From Aurantimicrobium sp. MWH-Uga1 (GTDB taxonomy: Bacteria > Actinomycetota > Actinomycetes > Actinomycetales > Microbacteriaceae): a DNA stretch of 64,000 nucleotides. Each line of letters begins with the position of its first letter. Position 1 is the first letter of the stretch. The stretch is from the NCBI RefSeq assembly GCF_003325955.1, contig NZ_CP030929.1, positions 1,545,480 through 1,609,479 of the forward strand, read 5' to 3'. Of the stretch, positions 35,630 through 44,807 are shown piece after piece. The notes below the pieces were generated by a model. That model was not told where the DNA came from, made no database searches, and saw nothing but the letters and a program-made list of their open reading frames with translations. A program made the position numbers and the translations under genes.

Positions 35630-37006
35630 ATGCCAAGCACCGGTGCTGTTGAACTCAAGATTCCTCGCAAACAAGTCATTTCCTGGGCTTTATGGGACTG
35701 GGGCACCTCCGCCTTCAGTGTGCTGATCACCACATTTGTCTTTGCGCGCTACATCGTCTCCAGCTACTTCATCGATCCTGAAATCGTCAAGGCTTATGAA
35801 GCAGCAGGCGGCGAAGGTGTTGCCACCGGCCCTGCTCTGGAGAACTTTCAAGCCGCCGAGGCCAACCTCACCAGCTGGGTGGGATGGGCGCTGGCAATCG
35901 GTGGAGTTGCGGTGGCGCTTGTTGCTCCAATTGTCGGTCAACGCACCGATGCCGGCGGTAAGCGCAAGCTGTGGCTGGGAATCAACACGGGTATTGTCAT
36001 TGCGGCAACCTTTGGCATGTTCTTCGTAGAGGGCACCCCGCAATTCTTTGTCCTAGGTATTGTTCTGCTGACCGTAGGTAACGTGTTCTACGAAATGGCG
36101 AACGTGAACTACAACGCCATGCTGCTGCAGGTGTCCACACCAAAAACCATGGGTCGTGTCTCGGGCTTCGGCTGGGGAATGGGATATTTCGGTGGCATCT
36201 TTGTTCTCCTGATTGCTCTCATTGGTTTCGTGCTCGGGGACCCTCCCTATTGGTTTGGAATCACTACAGAGGCCGGCATGAACATTCGCGCCGTCACGGT
36301 ATTGGCCGCGGTGTGGGCATTAGTTTTCTCACTTCCGGTTTTGTTCAACGTTCCAGAAAACACGGCAACTACTCCCGGTCACAAAGCGGGAATCATTGAG
36401 TCTTACAAAATTCTGTTCCGAAAAATTGCTGATCTGTATAAGAACACTCGTCCCACCTTCTACTTCCTTCTCGCCAGCGCCGTATTCAGAGATGGGCTTG
36501 CTGCCGTCTTTGCATTTGGCGGCATCCTGGCAGGAACGGTCTTTGGGCTCAGTTTCACCGAAGTGATTCTCTTTGCCATCGGCGGCAACCTCGTTGCCGG
36601 TATTGGTGTTCTTCTCTCCGGTTGGATCGATGACAAGATTGGCTCCAAACGTGTCATCGTGATTGCGCTTGCCGGCTTGGTTATTACAGGTATTGCACTG
36701 TTCTTCTTCCACGATGGCGGGGCAACCGCCTTCTGGATCGGCGGTCTGATGCTGACGTTCTTCGTGGGACCCGCACAAGCTTCAGCTCGTGCCTACCTTG
36801 GACACCTTGCACCAGAAGGCCAAGAAGGTGAAATCTTTGGTCTCTACGCCACAACAGGTCGTGCGGTGAGCTTCCTTGCTCCCACGCTCTTTGCACTGTT
36901 CGTCCTGCTCGGTGGTGCCACCTACTTCGGCATCCTCGGCATCGTGGTTGTGCTCCTAGCTGGACTGTTGCTCATGTTGCCCTTACGAGCAAAGTTCATT
37001 CGCTAA
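35630..37006 (+). CDS. MFS transporter of the UMF1/Atg22-like family
   Basis: A 458-residue transporter with about twelve membrane helices. ISWALWDWGTSAFSVLITTFVFARY is the family-typical first helix, and KTMGRVSGFGWGMGYFGGI and VLLSGWIDDKIGSKRVI follow; the family resembles fungal Atg22 amino-acid effluxers, substrate unknown here. ATG 35630 is preferred over frames starting at 35567 or 35606: TACCCT lies seven bases before it (leaderless pattern). The gene diverges from dnaK and its stop overlaps that of the convergent OYE gene. Confidence 0.85.
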   Translation: MPSTGAVELKIPRKQVISWALWDWGTSAFSVLITTFVFARYIVSSYFIDPEIVKAYEAAGGEGVATGPALENFQAAEANLTSWVGWALAIGGVAVALVAPIVGQRTDAGGKRKLWLGINTGIVIAATFGMFFVEGTPQFFVLGIVLLTVGNVFYEMANVNYNAMLLQVSTPKTMGRVSGFGWGMGYFGGIFVLLIALIGFVLGDPPYWFGITTEAGMNIRAVTVLAAVWALVFSLPVLFNVPENTATTPGHKAGIIESYKILFRKIADLYKNTRPTFYFLLASAVFRDGLAAVFAFGGILAGTVFGLSFTEVILFAIGGNLVAGIGVLLSGWIDDKIGSKRVIVIALAGLVITGIALFFFHDGGATAFWIGGLMLTFFVGPAQASARAYLGHLAPEGQEGEIFGLYATTGRAVSFLAPTLFALFVLLGGATYFGILGIVVVLLAGLLLMLPLRAKFIR

Positions 37007-38094
37007 CGCGAATAAGGAGCTCGCCCATACTGCTCAGGGGCATAGTCAATATCAACCCCGAGCTGCGCTGCCGCCCGGAGGGCAAAGTGGGGATCACGCA
37101 GGTGTTCCCGGCCAAGCATGACGGCGTCAGCACGACCTGAAGAAATAATGTCATTTGCTTGTTCAGGAGTGGTAATCATTCCTACGGCACTGGTGGGTAG
37201 GTGAGCATGTTCTTTCACATAGTGCGCAAGAGGCACCTGATATCCGGGGCCAACAGGAATGGTGGCACCAGCGACAAGTCCGCCGGTTGAAATATCAACG
37301 GTGTCTGCGCCCAAGTCTTTAACCCAGTCCGTGACGATGCTGGTCTCTTCTTCATTCCAACCACCCTCAACCCAGTCAGTTGCTGAGAATCGAACAAACA
37401 ACACCGTCTCTTCGCCCACTTCTGCGCGCACTGCTCGAACAATTTCGAGCAGCAGTCGCGCACGGTTCTTCAACGGGCCACCGTAGTCATCCGTGCGCTC
37501 ATTCGTGAGTGGGGAAAGGAATTCGTGAATGAGATATCCGTGTGCAGCATGAATCTCCAGAACCTGAAACCCCGCTTCCACAGCACGGCGAGCTGCTGCA
37601 GCAAAATCAGCCACAACCCGCGAGATCTGCTCCGATGTCATCGCTTGAGCTTGGGCGTACCCCTCAAATGCATTAGCTGAGGGACCTAAGGGAATCCAGC
37701 CCCCCTCTTCCACGGGTACTGTGCCATCAACCCCGGGATATCCCCAGCCGGGATAGGTGGAACCTTTGCGGCCTGCGTGTGCTAGCTGAATTCCAGGGAC
37801 AACACCGTTTTCCTTCATGAAGGACACAATCGGCGTAAACGCTGTGACCTGCTCAACATTCCAAATACCTAGGTCGTGGAAAGAAATACGGCCTTCAGGG
37901 TTGACTGCCGTTGCTTCAACAATGATCAGCCCGGCGCCTCCGAGAGAAAGCGCTCCGTAGTGAGCGCGGTGGAAGTCTGTGGGTACACCGTCTTTGCCCA
38001 GCGCGCTGTACATACACATCGGTGGAACCCATATCCGATTGCGGATAGTGAGATTGCGAAGCGTAATCGGAGTGAACAAAAATGGTGTGGTCAT
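37003..38094 (-). CDS. Old yellow enzyme family NADH:flavin oxidoreductase (YqjM/NamA-like)
   Basis: A 363-residue FMN ene-reductase. Seen: PPMCMYSA with the redox-tuning Cys of the YqjM class, HRAHYGALSLGGAGLIIVEATAV, QLAHAGRKG, and LEIHAAHGYLIHEFLSPLTNERTDDYGG (HxxH pair for substrate and FMN contacts); SGRADAVMLGREHLRDPHF at the end. It reduces activated C=C bonds. TAGCGT is six bases before the ATG (leaderless). It is separated from the carotenoid genes by 23 bases and lies in the same direction, so read-through to crtEb does not occur; instead it follows nothing upstream. Confidence 0.92.
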   Translation of the reverse strand: MTTPFLFTPITLRNLTIRNRIWVPPMCMYSALGKDGVPTDFHRAHYGALSLGGAGLIIVEATAVNPEGRISFHDLGIWNVEQVTAFTPIVSFMKENGVVPGIQLAHAGRKGSTYPGWGYPGVDGTVPVEEGGWIPLGPSANAFEGYAQAQAMTSEQISRVVADFAAAARRAVEAGFQVLEIHAAHGYLIHEFLSPLTNERTDDYGGPLKNRARLLLEIVRAVRAEVGEETVLFVRFSATDWVEGGWNEEETSIVTDWVKDLGADTVDISTGGLVAGATIPVGPGYQVPLAHYVKEHAHLPTSAVGMITTPEQANDIISSGRADAVMLGREHLRDPHFALRAAAQLGVDIDYAPEQYGRAPYSR

Positions 38095-38117
38095 AGCTCC
38101 ACGCTACTCTTCTACAA

Positions 38118-39002
38118 TCACGACCCCTGTTGCAGCGCAGTGATCAACAGCATGCAGATGACAAACCCGGCAAAGAAATTGATTCCTAAGAACTTCTTCC
38201 AGCCTCGGTTAGCCTGCTCACAGTCGGCATCCTTCAAGTTCCTAAATGGCCACACCATCACGACATAGGGAATGGCGGTCGCAGCCGCGACCCAGTAATA
38301 CCACGAGGGCTGGGAGAAGAAAGCGCCTGAAATAATCAGGACTCCCGCCAGCGCATAACACCCCAGCGCAAACCGAGTCGTATTGGCCGCGCCAAAGACT
38401 GTTGCAATAGAGGAGAGCTGTGCTTCGCGATCAGCTTGAATGTCTTGAATAGCACCGAAAGCATGTGAGGCCATACCCCACAAAAAGAATGCATTCAGGA
38501 TGAGCCACAGTGACGGGGTGAAAGCAACACCAGCCACAATCACGCCATACACGGCTGGGCTCACAAAGTGGGTCGCGCTCGTCATCGAATCCAGAACAGG
38601 AATCTCTTTGAAGCGCAAACCTTTAACGGAATATGCCACGACAGCAAACATGCTGATAGCCAGCGTGATGTTCGCTTCGAAGTTCCCAATCGACACAAGA
38701 TAGATCAGAAAGGGGACGTTCGTGATGACAACAGCCCACAACGTCACCTTGTGAAGGCTGCGATCCAAAACGGCACCCTCAACCCCGCCCTTGCGAGGAT
38801 TACGCAAGTCTGACTCATAATCAAAGACATCGTTGATGCCATACATCGCAAGGTTGTAAGGGATGAGAAAGAAAATTGTCCCCACGATCAACACAGTGTC
38901 AACGCGTCCAGTTGTGAAGAAGTAGGCAGCCGCAAAAGGGAAAGCCGTGTTTACCCAAGAAAGTGGTCGCGAGGAGACGAAGAGTTGTTTGAGGGTGTTC
39001 AT
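38118..39002 (-). CDS. crtEb: Lycopene elongase (UbiA prenyltransferase)
   Basis: A 294-residue membrane prenyltransferase with about eight helices. The metal/diphosphate site is NDVFDYESDLRNPRKGG (NDxxDxxxD) and the second Asp-rich site is IQDIQADREAQ. In the C50 carotenoid pathway this enzyme adds two C5 units from DMAPP to lycopene. It is the last gene of the carotenoid operon; its ATG overlaps the stop of the CrtYf gene by four bases. Confidence 0.92.
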   Translation of the reverse strand: MNTLKQLFVSSRPLSWVNTAFPFAAAYFFTTGRVDTVLIVGTIFFLIPYNLAMYGINDVFDYESDLRNPRKGGVEGAVLDRSLHKVTLWAVVITNVPFLIYLVSIGNFEANITLAISMFAVVAYSVKGLRFKEIPVLDSMTSATHFVSPAVYGVIVAGVAFTPSLWLILNAFFLWGMASHAFGAIQDIQADREAQLSSIATVFGAANTTRFALGCYALAGVLIISGAFFSQPSWYYWVAAATAIPYVVMVWPFRNLKDADCEQANRGWKKFLGINFFAGFVICMLLITALQQGS

Positions 39003-39322
39003 CTCTTCTTTCCCGTTCCCAACAAAATCCACAGTGCCGGCAAGATCATGACCCCGGCGAGTGTGTAAGCGAAGTCTTCAATAGGAGCAATCCCTATGTA
39101 AGCCCCCAACAACGTGCTGGGATCATAGGCGACGAGGCCAACCCCAATAATGACGTTGTCGAAAATCGCAGTCGTGATGAGCATCACAGCCAAGGTGAGA
39201 CCGAGGACCTTATAGAGCTTGCGTCCAACCTCAACCCCTCTGCGAGCGCTAACCACATAAGCAATCACCATGAACCACAAGGCAATGCCAAGAAAAACGG
39301 TGTTGAGCAGAGCGTATGTCAC
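38999..39322 (-). CDS. crtYf: C50 carotenoid cyclase subunit (lycopene cyclase domain)
   Basis: A 107-residue three-helix membrane protein of the lycopene cyclase (CarR/CrtYe-type) family. The signature PIEDFAYTL lies in the last third. GTG 39322 overlaps the stop of the preceding subunit (GTGA), so the preceding residues in the longer frame are rejected. It acts as a heterodimer with the product of 39319-39630, cyclising the elongated lycopene. Confidence 0.9.
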   Translation of the reverse strand: MTYALLNTVFLGIALWFMVIAYVVSARRGVEVGRKLYKVLGLTLAVMLITTAIFDNVIIGVGLVAYDPSTLLGAYIGIAPIEDFAYTLAGVMILPALWILLGTGKKR

Positions 39323-39630
39323 TTTTTCACCACCTTGCTGAAGGCGGAGAAGACGTTCATCGTCATGTAACACAGCAGTGTCAGGAAGAACACTTCTTCA
39401 AGAGGGAGCTCCGGAGCAAGCAGGATTCCTGTCATCCATGGTCCTTCACCGCGGAAGAAGACTCCTGCATCGATGCCGACAAGATCCCAGCTGAGGAAGA
39501 ACACCAACCCGGTGGCCAGCACGACGGTTGCGCGGCGAGCATCGTTCCAAAAGAACAACGTGTGGCGTCTATCCAGCAAAATCATGCCGGTGATGGACAC
39601 CAGCAATGCTGCGAGATAGAGAAAACCCAT
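39319..39630 (-). CDS. crtYe: C50 carotenoid cyclase subunit (lycopene cyclase domain)
   Basis: A 103-residue three-helix membrane protein, partner of CrtYf. The conserved PLEEVFFLTLLCYM motif is the catalytic acidic pair of this cyclase family. The frame starts five bases after crtI. Two separate small subunits, instead of a fused CrtY, are typical of C50-pigment actinobacteria. Confidence 0.9.
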   Translation of the reverse strand: MGFLYLAALLVSITGMILLDRRHTLFFWNDARRATVVLATGLVFFLSWDLVGIDAGVFFRGEGPWMTGILLAPELPLEEVFFLTLLCYMTMNVFSAFSKVVKK

Positions 39631-39635
39631 GAGTA

Positions 39636-41249
39636 CTAGGCGGTTTTATCTACAGTGGGAAACAGTGGCTCTGGCAGTGGTTCAGTAGAAGTGTCGCCGC
39701 GCAAGCGTTTGACCAAGATTTCTGCACTGATCAAACACATCGGCAAACCGATACCAGGAATGGTTGTTCCGCCGGTGTAGTACAGGTCTTGAACTTTCTT
39801 GGAGATGTTGCCCGAACGGAAGAACGCGCTCTGGGAAAGGATATGGCTGGGGCCCAGAGCTCCACCCATCCACGAGTTGAGCTCGTTGGCAAAGTCTGCG
39901 GGGCCCACCGTTCTCCGAACGACGATGCGCTGTGCCAGATCAGGAATTCCTGCCCAGACAGAGATTTGCTCGATGACCTTATCGGCAACTGCTTCGACCT
40001 GCTTGCTACCTTTACCGTCAAGGCCACCCTTGCCAATGGACACATCGGCTGGAATGGGAACAAGGATGAAGAGGTTGGTGTCGCCCTTGGGTGCTACACC
40101 GTCGTCGGTTGCACTGGGCTTACACACATAGATGTTGGCTGGGTCGGGAACAGAGGTGGGCTGGTCAAAGATTTTTGCAAAGTCCCCCTCCCAGTCATTG
40201 GTGAAGAAAAGTGTGTGGTGTTCCAGTTCGGGAACCTCACCCTTGACACCCAAATAAACCAGAACGGCGCTGGGGCCTGAAACCTTCTTCTCCCAGTAAC
40301 TTTCTCCATAGGTTTGCAATGCTTCAGGGAGCAGCTGAGTTTCAGTGAAGTGAAGGTCAGCAGCAGAGACAACAATGTCGGCCGGAATTGTCGTCACGCT
40401 CTTTGATTTACCTTTGGTGTATTCAACACCAACTGCCTTTGCCTTAGTTTTGTGTCCAGCAGGGTTGACGGTGGTGAGAATCTTGCTCACATTTGCTTCA
40501 GTGATGAGGTTCACGCCTTCAGCAAGTGCAATGTCCTTAATGCTCTCAATCACACGGTGGAAACCACCCTGTGCATATAGCACGCCGTCTTCAAGGTCGA
40601 GGTAACTCATCAAGTGATACATCGACGGGGTGATGTAGGGGCTGGACCCAAGGAACACGGCAGGGTAGCCAAGCACCTGCTGCAGTCTGGGGTCGCTGAC
40701 GTGACGAGCAGCAAACTTGTGCAGTGACTCATTCAAGAGCTTGGCGAGTTTGGGGGTGCGGCTCAGAACATCCGAGCGCAGCAGTGGGCTGTACTTCTCA
40801 AAGCTGGTGTATAAGAAACGCTTCTTGGCAATCTCGTAGGTGTCTTTGGCGGAGTCGAGGTAGCGCTCCATCGCTGGACGTGAACCTGGCTCAATTTTTT
40901 CAAAAAGCTCCAGGTTGTCTTCACGATTATCGAGAACATCGATGGGGCGAGCTGGATACACACCGTCGTCTTCACACAGCACGCGGTAGCCCGGGTTCAA
41001 CTTTGTGAGAGTGAGCTGTTCCTCACTCGAGGTGCCCATGAGCTTGTAAAAGTGATCGAAGACTTCGGGCATGAGATACCAGGAAGGGCCAGTATCGAAG
41101 CGGAAGCCGTCCTTCTCCCAGTTACCAGCACGGCCGCCAACGTTCTTGTGCTTCTCAAGCAGCGTCACCTGATACCCGTCGCGGGCAAGAAGTGCTGCCG
41201 AGGCCAGGCCGGCGATACCGCCACCAATGATCACTACGGATTTGGTCAT
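39636..41249 (-). CDS. crtI: Phytoene desaturase
   Basis: A 537-residue FAD-dependent desaturase. The N-terminal dinucleotide fold is VVIIGGGIAGLASAALLARDG, followed by LEKHKNVGGRAG and FDTGPSWYLMPEVF; the C-terminal family motif GGTTIPGIGLPMCLIS is intact. It converts phytoene to lycopene by four desaturations. The start overlaps the crtB stop by four bases. Confidence 0.95.
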   Translation of the reverse strand: MTKSVVIIGGGIAGLASAALLARDGYQVTLLEKHKNVGGRAGNWEKDGFRFDTGPSWYLMPEVFDHFYKLMGTSSEEQLTLTKLNPGYRVLCEDDGVYPARPIDVLDNREDNLELFEKIEPGSRPAMERYLDSAKDTYEIAKKRFLYTSFEKYSPLLRSDVLSRTPKLAKLLNESLHKFAARHVSDPRLQQVLGYPAVFLGSSPYITPSMYHLMSYLDLEDGVLYAQGGFHRVIESIKDIALAEGVNLITEANVSKILTTVNPAGHKTKAKAVGVEYTKGKSKSVTTIPADIVVSAADLHFTETQLLPEALQTYGESYWEKKVSGPSAVLVYLGVKGEVPELEHHTLFFTNDWEGDFAKIFDQPTSVPDPANIYVCKPSATDDGVAPKGDTNLFILVPIPADVSIGKGGLDGKGSKQVEAVADKVIEQISVWAGIPDLAQRIVVRRTVGPADFANELNSWMGGALGPSHILSQSAFFRSGNISKKVQDLYYTGGTTIPGIGLPMCLISAEILVKRLRGDTSTEPLPEPLFPTVDKTA

Positions 41250-42160
41250 GAGGTTTTTCCTAACAGTGCTGCAATTGCGAGGCGGGCCTTGACGAGTGTC
41301 GGCACGCTCACGCGGGTGTGCTTGAGTTCAGAGGCAGGAGTGCGAGCAATCCTGCGGTTGAGTTCAGCAAAAAGATTTTGAGCCAATGCAACAGCCTTGC
41401 GACTTGTTGAGGGCAGGAACGGGACGATTGCTCCCGAGATCGCAAGATCAGAATCGATGTCTGCAACCAGGCGATCCTTGTCTTCTTCGCTAAAGGTCGC
41501 GATGTTTATCCCAGGGAAATAGCTGCGGCCAAGTGCGTCAACATCGGCGCTAAGGTCGCGCAAGAAGTTCACCTTCTGGAACGCGGCACCGAGTTTTCGT
41601 GCCCCCGTGACAAAAGTGTCGTTTTGTTCGTCGGTGATGTCCTGGCCGCGCAGGAAAGCTTTCAAACACATCAAGCCGACAACTTCTGCAGAGCCATAGA
41701 CATACTTATCGAAGCTTTCCGGGGTGTGGGTGACCCGAGTGATGTCGACCCTCATGGACGTAAAGAAAGGGCGGGTGAGATCAGGTTCGATTCCTGTCCT
41801 GCGAGCGGTCAAGGCAAAAGCATGGACCACGAGATTTGTGCTGTAGCCGCGTTGCATGGCCGCTTCAGTTTCTGCTTCGAGGTCGTCGAGGAGGAGACGT
41901 ATGTCTTTCTCGCTCACTCCCGCATACGCAGCGACGCCGTCGACAATCTCATCGGCTAGGCGAACCAAGCCATAGATGTTCTCAACATCTTGGCGAACCC
42001 CTTTGCCTAGCAGCCTGGCTGCAAGACCGAAGGAGGTGGAGTATTCGCGAATAATCATGCTTGCGGTTTGTTCTGCAACACGGTCGTAGAGTGCACTTTG
42101 CCTGGTTGGCTGTTCGCTCACGGGCACAGAAGCATCCTGGACGAGCTTGTCGTGGCTCAT
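41246..42160 (-). CDS. crtB: Phytoene synthase
   Basis: A 304-residue squalene/phytoene synthase that condenses two GGPP molecules to phytoene. The first Asp-rich motif is in VRLADEIVDG and the second in NFLRDLSADVDALGRSYFPG; YSTSFGLAARLL marks the N-terminus. Start overlaps crtE by four bases. Confidence 0.95.
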   Translation of the reverse strand: MSHDKLVQDASVPVSEQPTRQSALYDRVAEQTASMIIREYSTSFGLAARLLGKGVRQDVENIYGLVRLADEIVDGVAAYAGVSEKDIRLLLDDLEAETEAAMQRGYSTNLVVHAFALTARRTGIEPDLTRPFFTSMRVDITRVTHTPESFDKYVYGSAEVVGLMCLKAFLRGQDITDEQNDTFVTGARKLGAAFQKVNFLRDLSADVDALGRSYFPGINIATFSEEDKDRLVADIDSDLAISGAIVPFLPSTSRKAVALAQNLFAELNRRIARTPASELKHTRVSVPTLVKARLAIAALLGKTS

Positions 42161-43227
42161 CGCACACGCTCCACAACTGCCGTGACCAAAGGAGTCAACT
42201 GGTCAATGAGTGTCTGAGGAATACCCGCCCCATGAAGTGCAGCGACGGCTTCGTCTGCGTAGTCCGACGCAAGACGTTGCGTATATTGCTTAGCTCCGGT
42301 TCGCTCCAAGACCTCACGCACAGTTGCAGCTTCTTCATCAGAGAGAGTGCTGTCGCCGACGAGATGGGAAATGTTTTTCCACTCTGCTGTTTGTGAAGCA
42401 AAAGCAATCAGCGCCGTGCGCTTTCCTTCGCGCAGATCTCCCAGAGTTGTTTTTCCAGTAGATGCCTCGTTACCGAAGACTCCCAACAGGTCATCAACGA
42501 TTTGGTAAGCGATACCAATATTGCGACCGAACTCTCCCAGCGCCGCAATGACTTCATGTGTGGCGCCAGCCAGCAGTGCTCCTGCTTGCAGCGGTGCTTC
42601 AAAGGAATACACCGCGGTCTTGAGACGCTCCATATGAACAATTTCTTCGATGCTCGGCATTCCGGAATAGAGCGAGAAATCCACGTCAATGAGTTCGCCA
42701 GCTGCCGAATCAAATACAGCGCGGTCAAGCAATTCAACGAGTGCGTCGCGAACCTGCGGGTTTGCACTCGCTCTTTCCATAAGCCGGAACGACCCGGTCA
42801 AAGCAAGATCTCCTGCGATGACCGCAACAGACATTCCACGATGCTCTGCTGTGGGAAGCGACAGACCCGCGGTCTGTGCCACATCACGGTAGCTTCCTGA
42901 AACGTTGGGAATTCCCCGACGGACGAAGTCCCGGTCGACAACATCATCATGAACAATGAGCGCGGTATGAAGCAATTCGAAGGAGGCGCCCACGTGCGCA
43001 GCCGAACGAAGATCAGATCCGCCCAGTGCGGTGTAGGCCGTCATGACCATTTGTGGGCGGAAACGCTTTCCACCTGACGCATTAGAACGTAATGTCTTCC
43101 ACAACGCTTCATAGGCAGGTGCGAGTGTGGCAGCCCGTTGAGTGGATAGGCTAAAGAAGCGATCGAGAACCTCTTCAACGAGCGCAAGGTGGCGCGTCAT
43201 CTCGGCTTCTTGGCTGGGAATGCTCAC
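42157..43227 (-). CDS. crtE: Geranylgeranyl diphosphate synthase
   Basis: A 356-residue polyprenyl synthase. The first Asp-rich motif is VHDDVVDRDFVRRG and the second is QIVDDLLGVFG. It produces GGPP for carotenoid synthesis. The GTG at 43227 has TAGTCT six bases upstream and no ribosome site; GTG 43230 and ATG 43200 are alternatives. It is the first gene of the operon and diverges from idi with only 34 bases between start codons. Confidence 0.93.
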   Translation of the reverse strand: MSIPSQEAEMTRHLALVEEVLDRFFSLSTQRAATLAPAYEALWKTLRSNASGGKRFRPQMVMTAYTALGGSDLRSAAHVGASFELLHTALIVHDDVVDRDFVRRGIPNVSGSYRDVAQTAGLSLPTAEHRGMSVAVIAGDLALTGSFRLMERASANPQVRDALVELLDRAVFDSAAGELIDVDFSLYSGMPSIEEIVHMERLKTAVYSFEAPLQAGALLAGATHEVIAALGEFGRNIGIAYQIVDDLLGVFGNEASTGKTTLGDLREGKRTALIAFASQTAEWKNISHLVGDSTLSDEEAATVREVLERTGAKQYTQRLASDYADEAVAALHGAGIPQTLIDQLTPLVTAVVERVR

Positions 43228-43261
43228 CACTCCAGACTAACTGACCGAACAGGAGCAAAAC

Positions 43262-43807
43262 ATGGGTGAACCCCGTGAACTTGTAGTTCTCCTGTCGGAG
43301 GATGGAACAGCCATCGGAACAGCCGACAAGGCTGACGTGCACACAGAAGACACTCACCTCCACCTAGCTTTCTCCTGCCACGTCTTCAACCCGGAAGGCA
43401 AGATTCTTGTCACTCGTCGCGCACTGGCAAAAAAGACGTGGCCTGGTGTGTGGACTAACTCTTTCTGTGGCCACCCAGGTCCTGGCGAAGATTTCGTTGA
43501 AGCCATCCGCCGCAGAGCCCATGAAGAACTGGGGCTGACTCTTGACTCTGTCACAAGTGCACTGCCCGATTTTCGCTATCGCGCCGTCGATGCTTCTGGC
43601 ATTGTCGAAAATGAAATCTGCCCTGTTTATATTGCCTTTACCGCTGGTGAACCGCATCCCAATCCAGCTGAAGTAGAAGAATACGCCTGGGCAGACCCTC
43701 AAGCTCTTCTCGAATCGGTTGAAAAATCAGGGTTTGCTTTCAGCCCTTGGTTGACATTGCAGTTGCCCCGTCTGGCTTCTGCCGGATTTCTGCAGGCGAG
43801 TTTCTAA
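43262..43807 (+). CDS. idi: Isopentenyl-diphosphate delta-isomerase, type 1
   Basis: A 181-residue Nudix-fold isomerase interconverting IPP and DMAPP. The active cysteine is in TNSFCGHPGPGE, the metal-binding Nudix-like box is RRRAHEELGL, and ENEICPVY carries the second catalytic Glu. AGGAG is seven bases before the ATG. Divergent from crtE, so both ends of GGPP supply are co-located. Confidence 0.95.
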   Translation: MGEPRELVVLLSEDGTAIGTADKADVHTEDTHLHLAFSCHVFNPEGKILVTRRALAKKTWPGVWTNSFCGHPGPGEDFVEAIRRRAHEELGLTLDSVTSALPDFRYRAVDASGIVENEICPVYIAFTAGEPHPNPAEVEEYAWADPQALLESVEKSGFAFSPWLTLQLPRLASAGFLQASF

Positions 43808-43808
43808 T

Positions 43809-44081
43809 TCAACGCAACACTTTGTGGAACATCAGTGCCGCCACAACTCTTTGGTTTTGGTCTTCTGATATTTCCAAATCTCGGTAAATCGTCAATAGGT
43901 GATTTCCCACCGTGTTGGTTTTTATACCGAGCTCTTGCGCAATCGTCTTATTGCTTTTCCCCTGCGCAATGCCTCGAAGTATTTGAAATTGACGCCGGGT
44001 AAGTAATTCCAGCTTGGAGGCCTCTTCGTAACCAAAACGGGTGGTGTCATCCTGGCTGGAGATTGGATTAGGGGTGGACAC
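43809..44081 (-). CDS. LuxR-type HTH protein, output domain only
   Basis: A 90-residue regulator containing essentially only the GerE/LuxR DNA-binding domain: LLTRRQFQILRGIAQGKSNKTIAQELGIKTNTVGNHLLTIYRDL. No receiver or PAS sensor domain. GTG 44081 is chosen over TTG 44102 because AGGAG lies four bases before it. It sits right behind idi on the opposite strand and may control carotenoid genes, though this is only positional. Confidence 0.8.
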   Translation of the reverse strand: MSTPNPISSQDDTTRFGYEEASKLELLTRRQFQILRGIAQGKSNKTIAQELGIKTNTVGNHLLTIYRDLEISEDQNQRVVAALMFHKVLR

Positions 44082-44124
44082 TGTGCTCCTAGTTTTTTGC
44101 AACTAGAGACAGTGTAATTACAAA

Positions 44125-44796
44125 TTAGTCAAAATTGTAATTATTTAATACGGCGTTCAACCCCAGCTCTCTGGCCTGCTCCTGAAATTGAACAATCACT
44201 TCTTCGTTAAGGAAGTCTGGTAATGGGTAAAAAGCAGCAGACAAAAAGATCATTTGAAGAGAGATCCATTCAGGGGTACCGTATTTTCCTTCCATGATTG
44301 TGGGGATAGAGATTTCAATGAGACAGTCTGCGCACGCTTTTGCCAAAACAGATGCATCAATATCCTGTCTGACTATGCCTTTCTCAGAAGCAAGTTTCAT
44401 TTCTGCAATAAAACTCTCTTGCAAAAGTTGTGTGCTTATACAGGATTTCACTACAGCTTGAATAGCACTTTCTTTTGAAAGCACTGCTTCTATGGCTAAT
44501 GGGTGGCTGGGCAGTAACTCGATAAGGATGAGCCAAACTGCGCCAGCAAAAAAGGGTGCAGGAATTGGTGCCAATCTTCGAAGCAACTGAAAAAATAAGT
44601 CTTCGACATCCGCCCGGATCGCTTCGAGATAAAGCTCATCCTTGTTTGAAAAGTATCGATAAATGCCCTGGCTCGTTATCTGAGCTTCTTTGGCAATCTC
44701 AACCAATGACGCAGATTCTTTGCCGGAGTTCGCAAAAACGTGGACAGCCGATTCAACGATGCGACTTCTAGTGAGCTGTGACTTTGTAGTCATCAT
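44125..44796 (-). CDS. TetR/AcrR family regulator
   Basis: A 223-residue TetR-type regulator. The HTH is RSRIVESAVHVFANSGKESASLVEIAKEAQITSQGIYRYFSNKDEL; the rest is the helical ligand domain with no recognisable ligand pocket. Target unknown; adjacent LuxR-type gene and idi/crt genes are candidates. DNA is a little AT-richer than flanks. Confidence 0.85.
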   Translation of the reverse strand: MMTTKSQLTRSRIVESAVHVFANSGKESASLVEIAKEAQITSQGIYRYFSNKDELYLEAIRADVEDLFFQLLRRLAPIPAPFFAGAVWLILIELLPSHPLAIEAVLSKESAIQAVVKSCISTQLLQESFIAEMKLASEKGIVRQDIDASVLAKACADCLIEISIPTIMEGKYGTPEWISLQMIFLSAAFYPLPDFLNEEVIVQFQEQARELGLNAVLNNYNFD

Positions 44797-44807
44797 GAGC
44801 CCTAACT

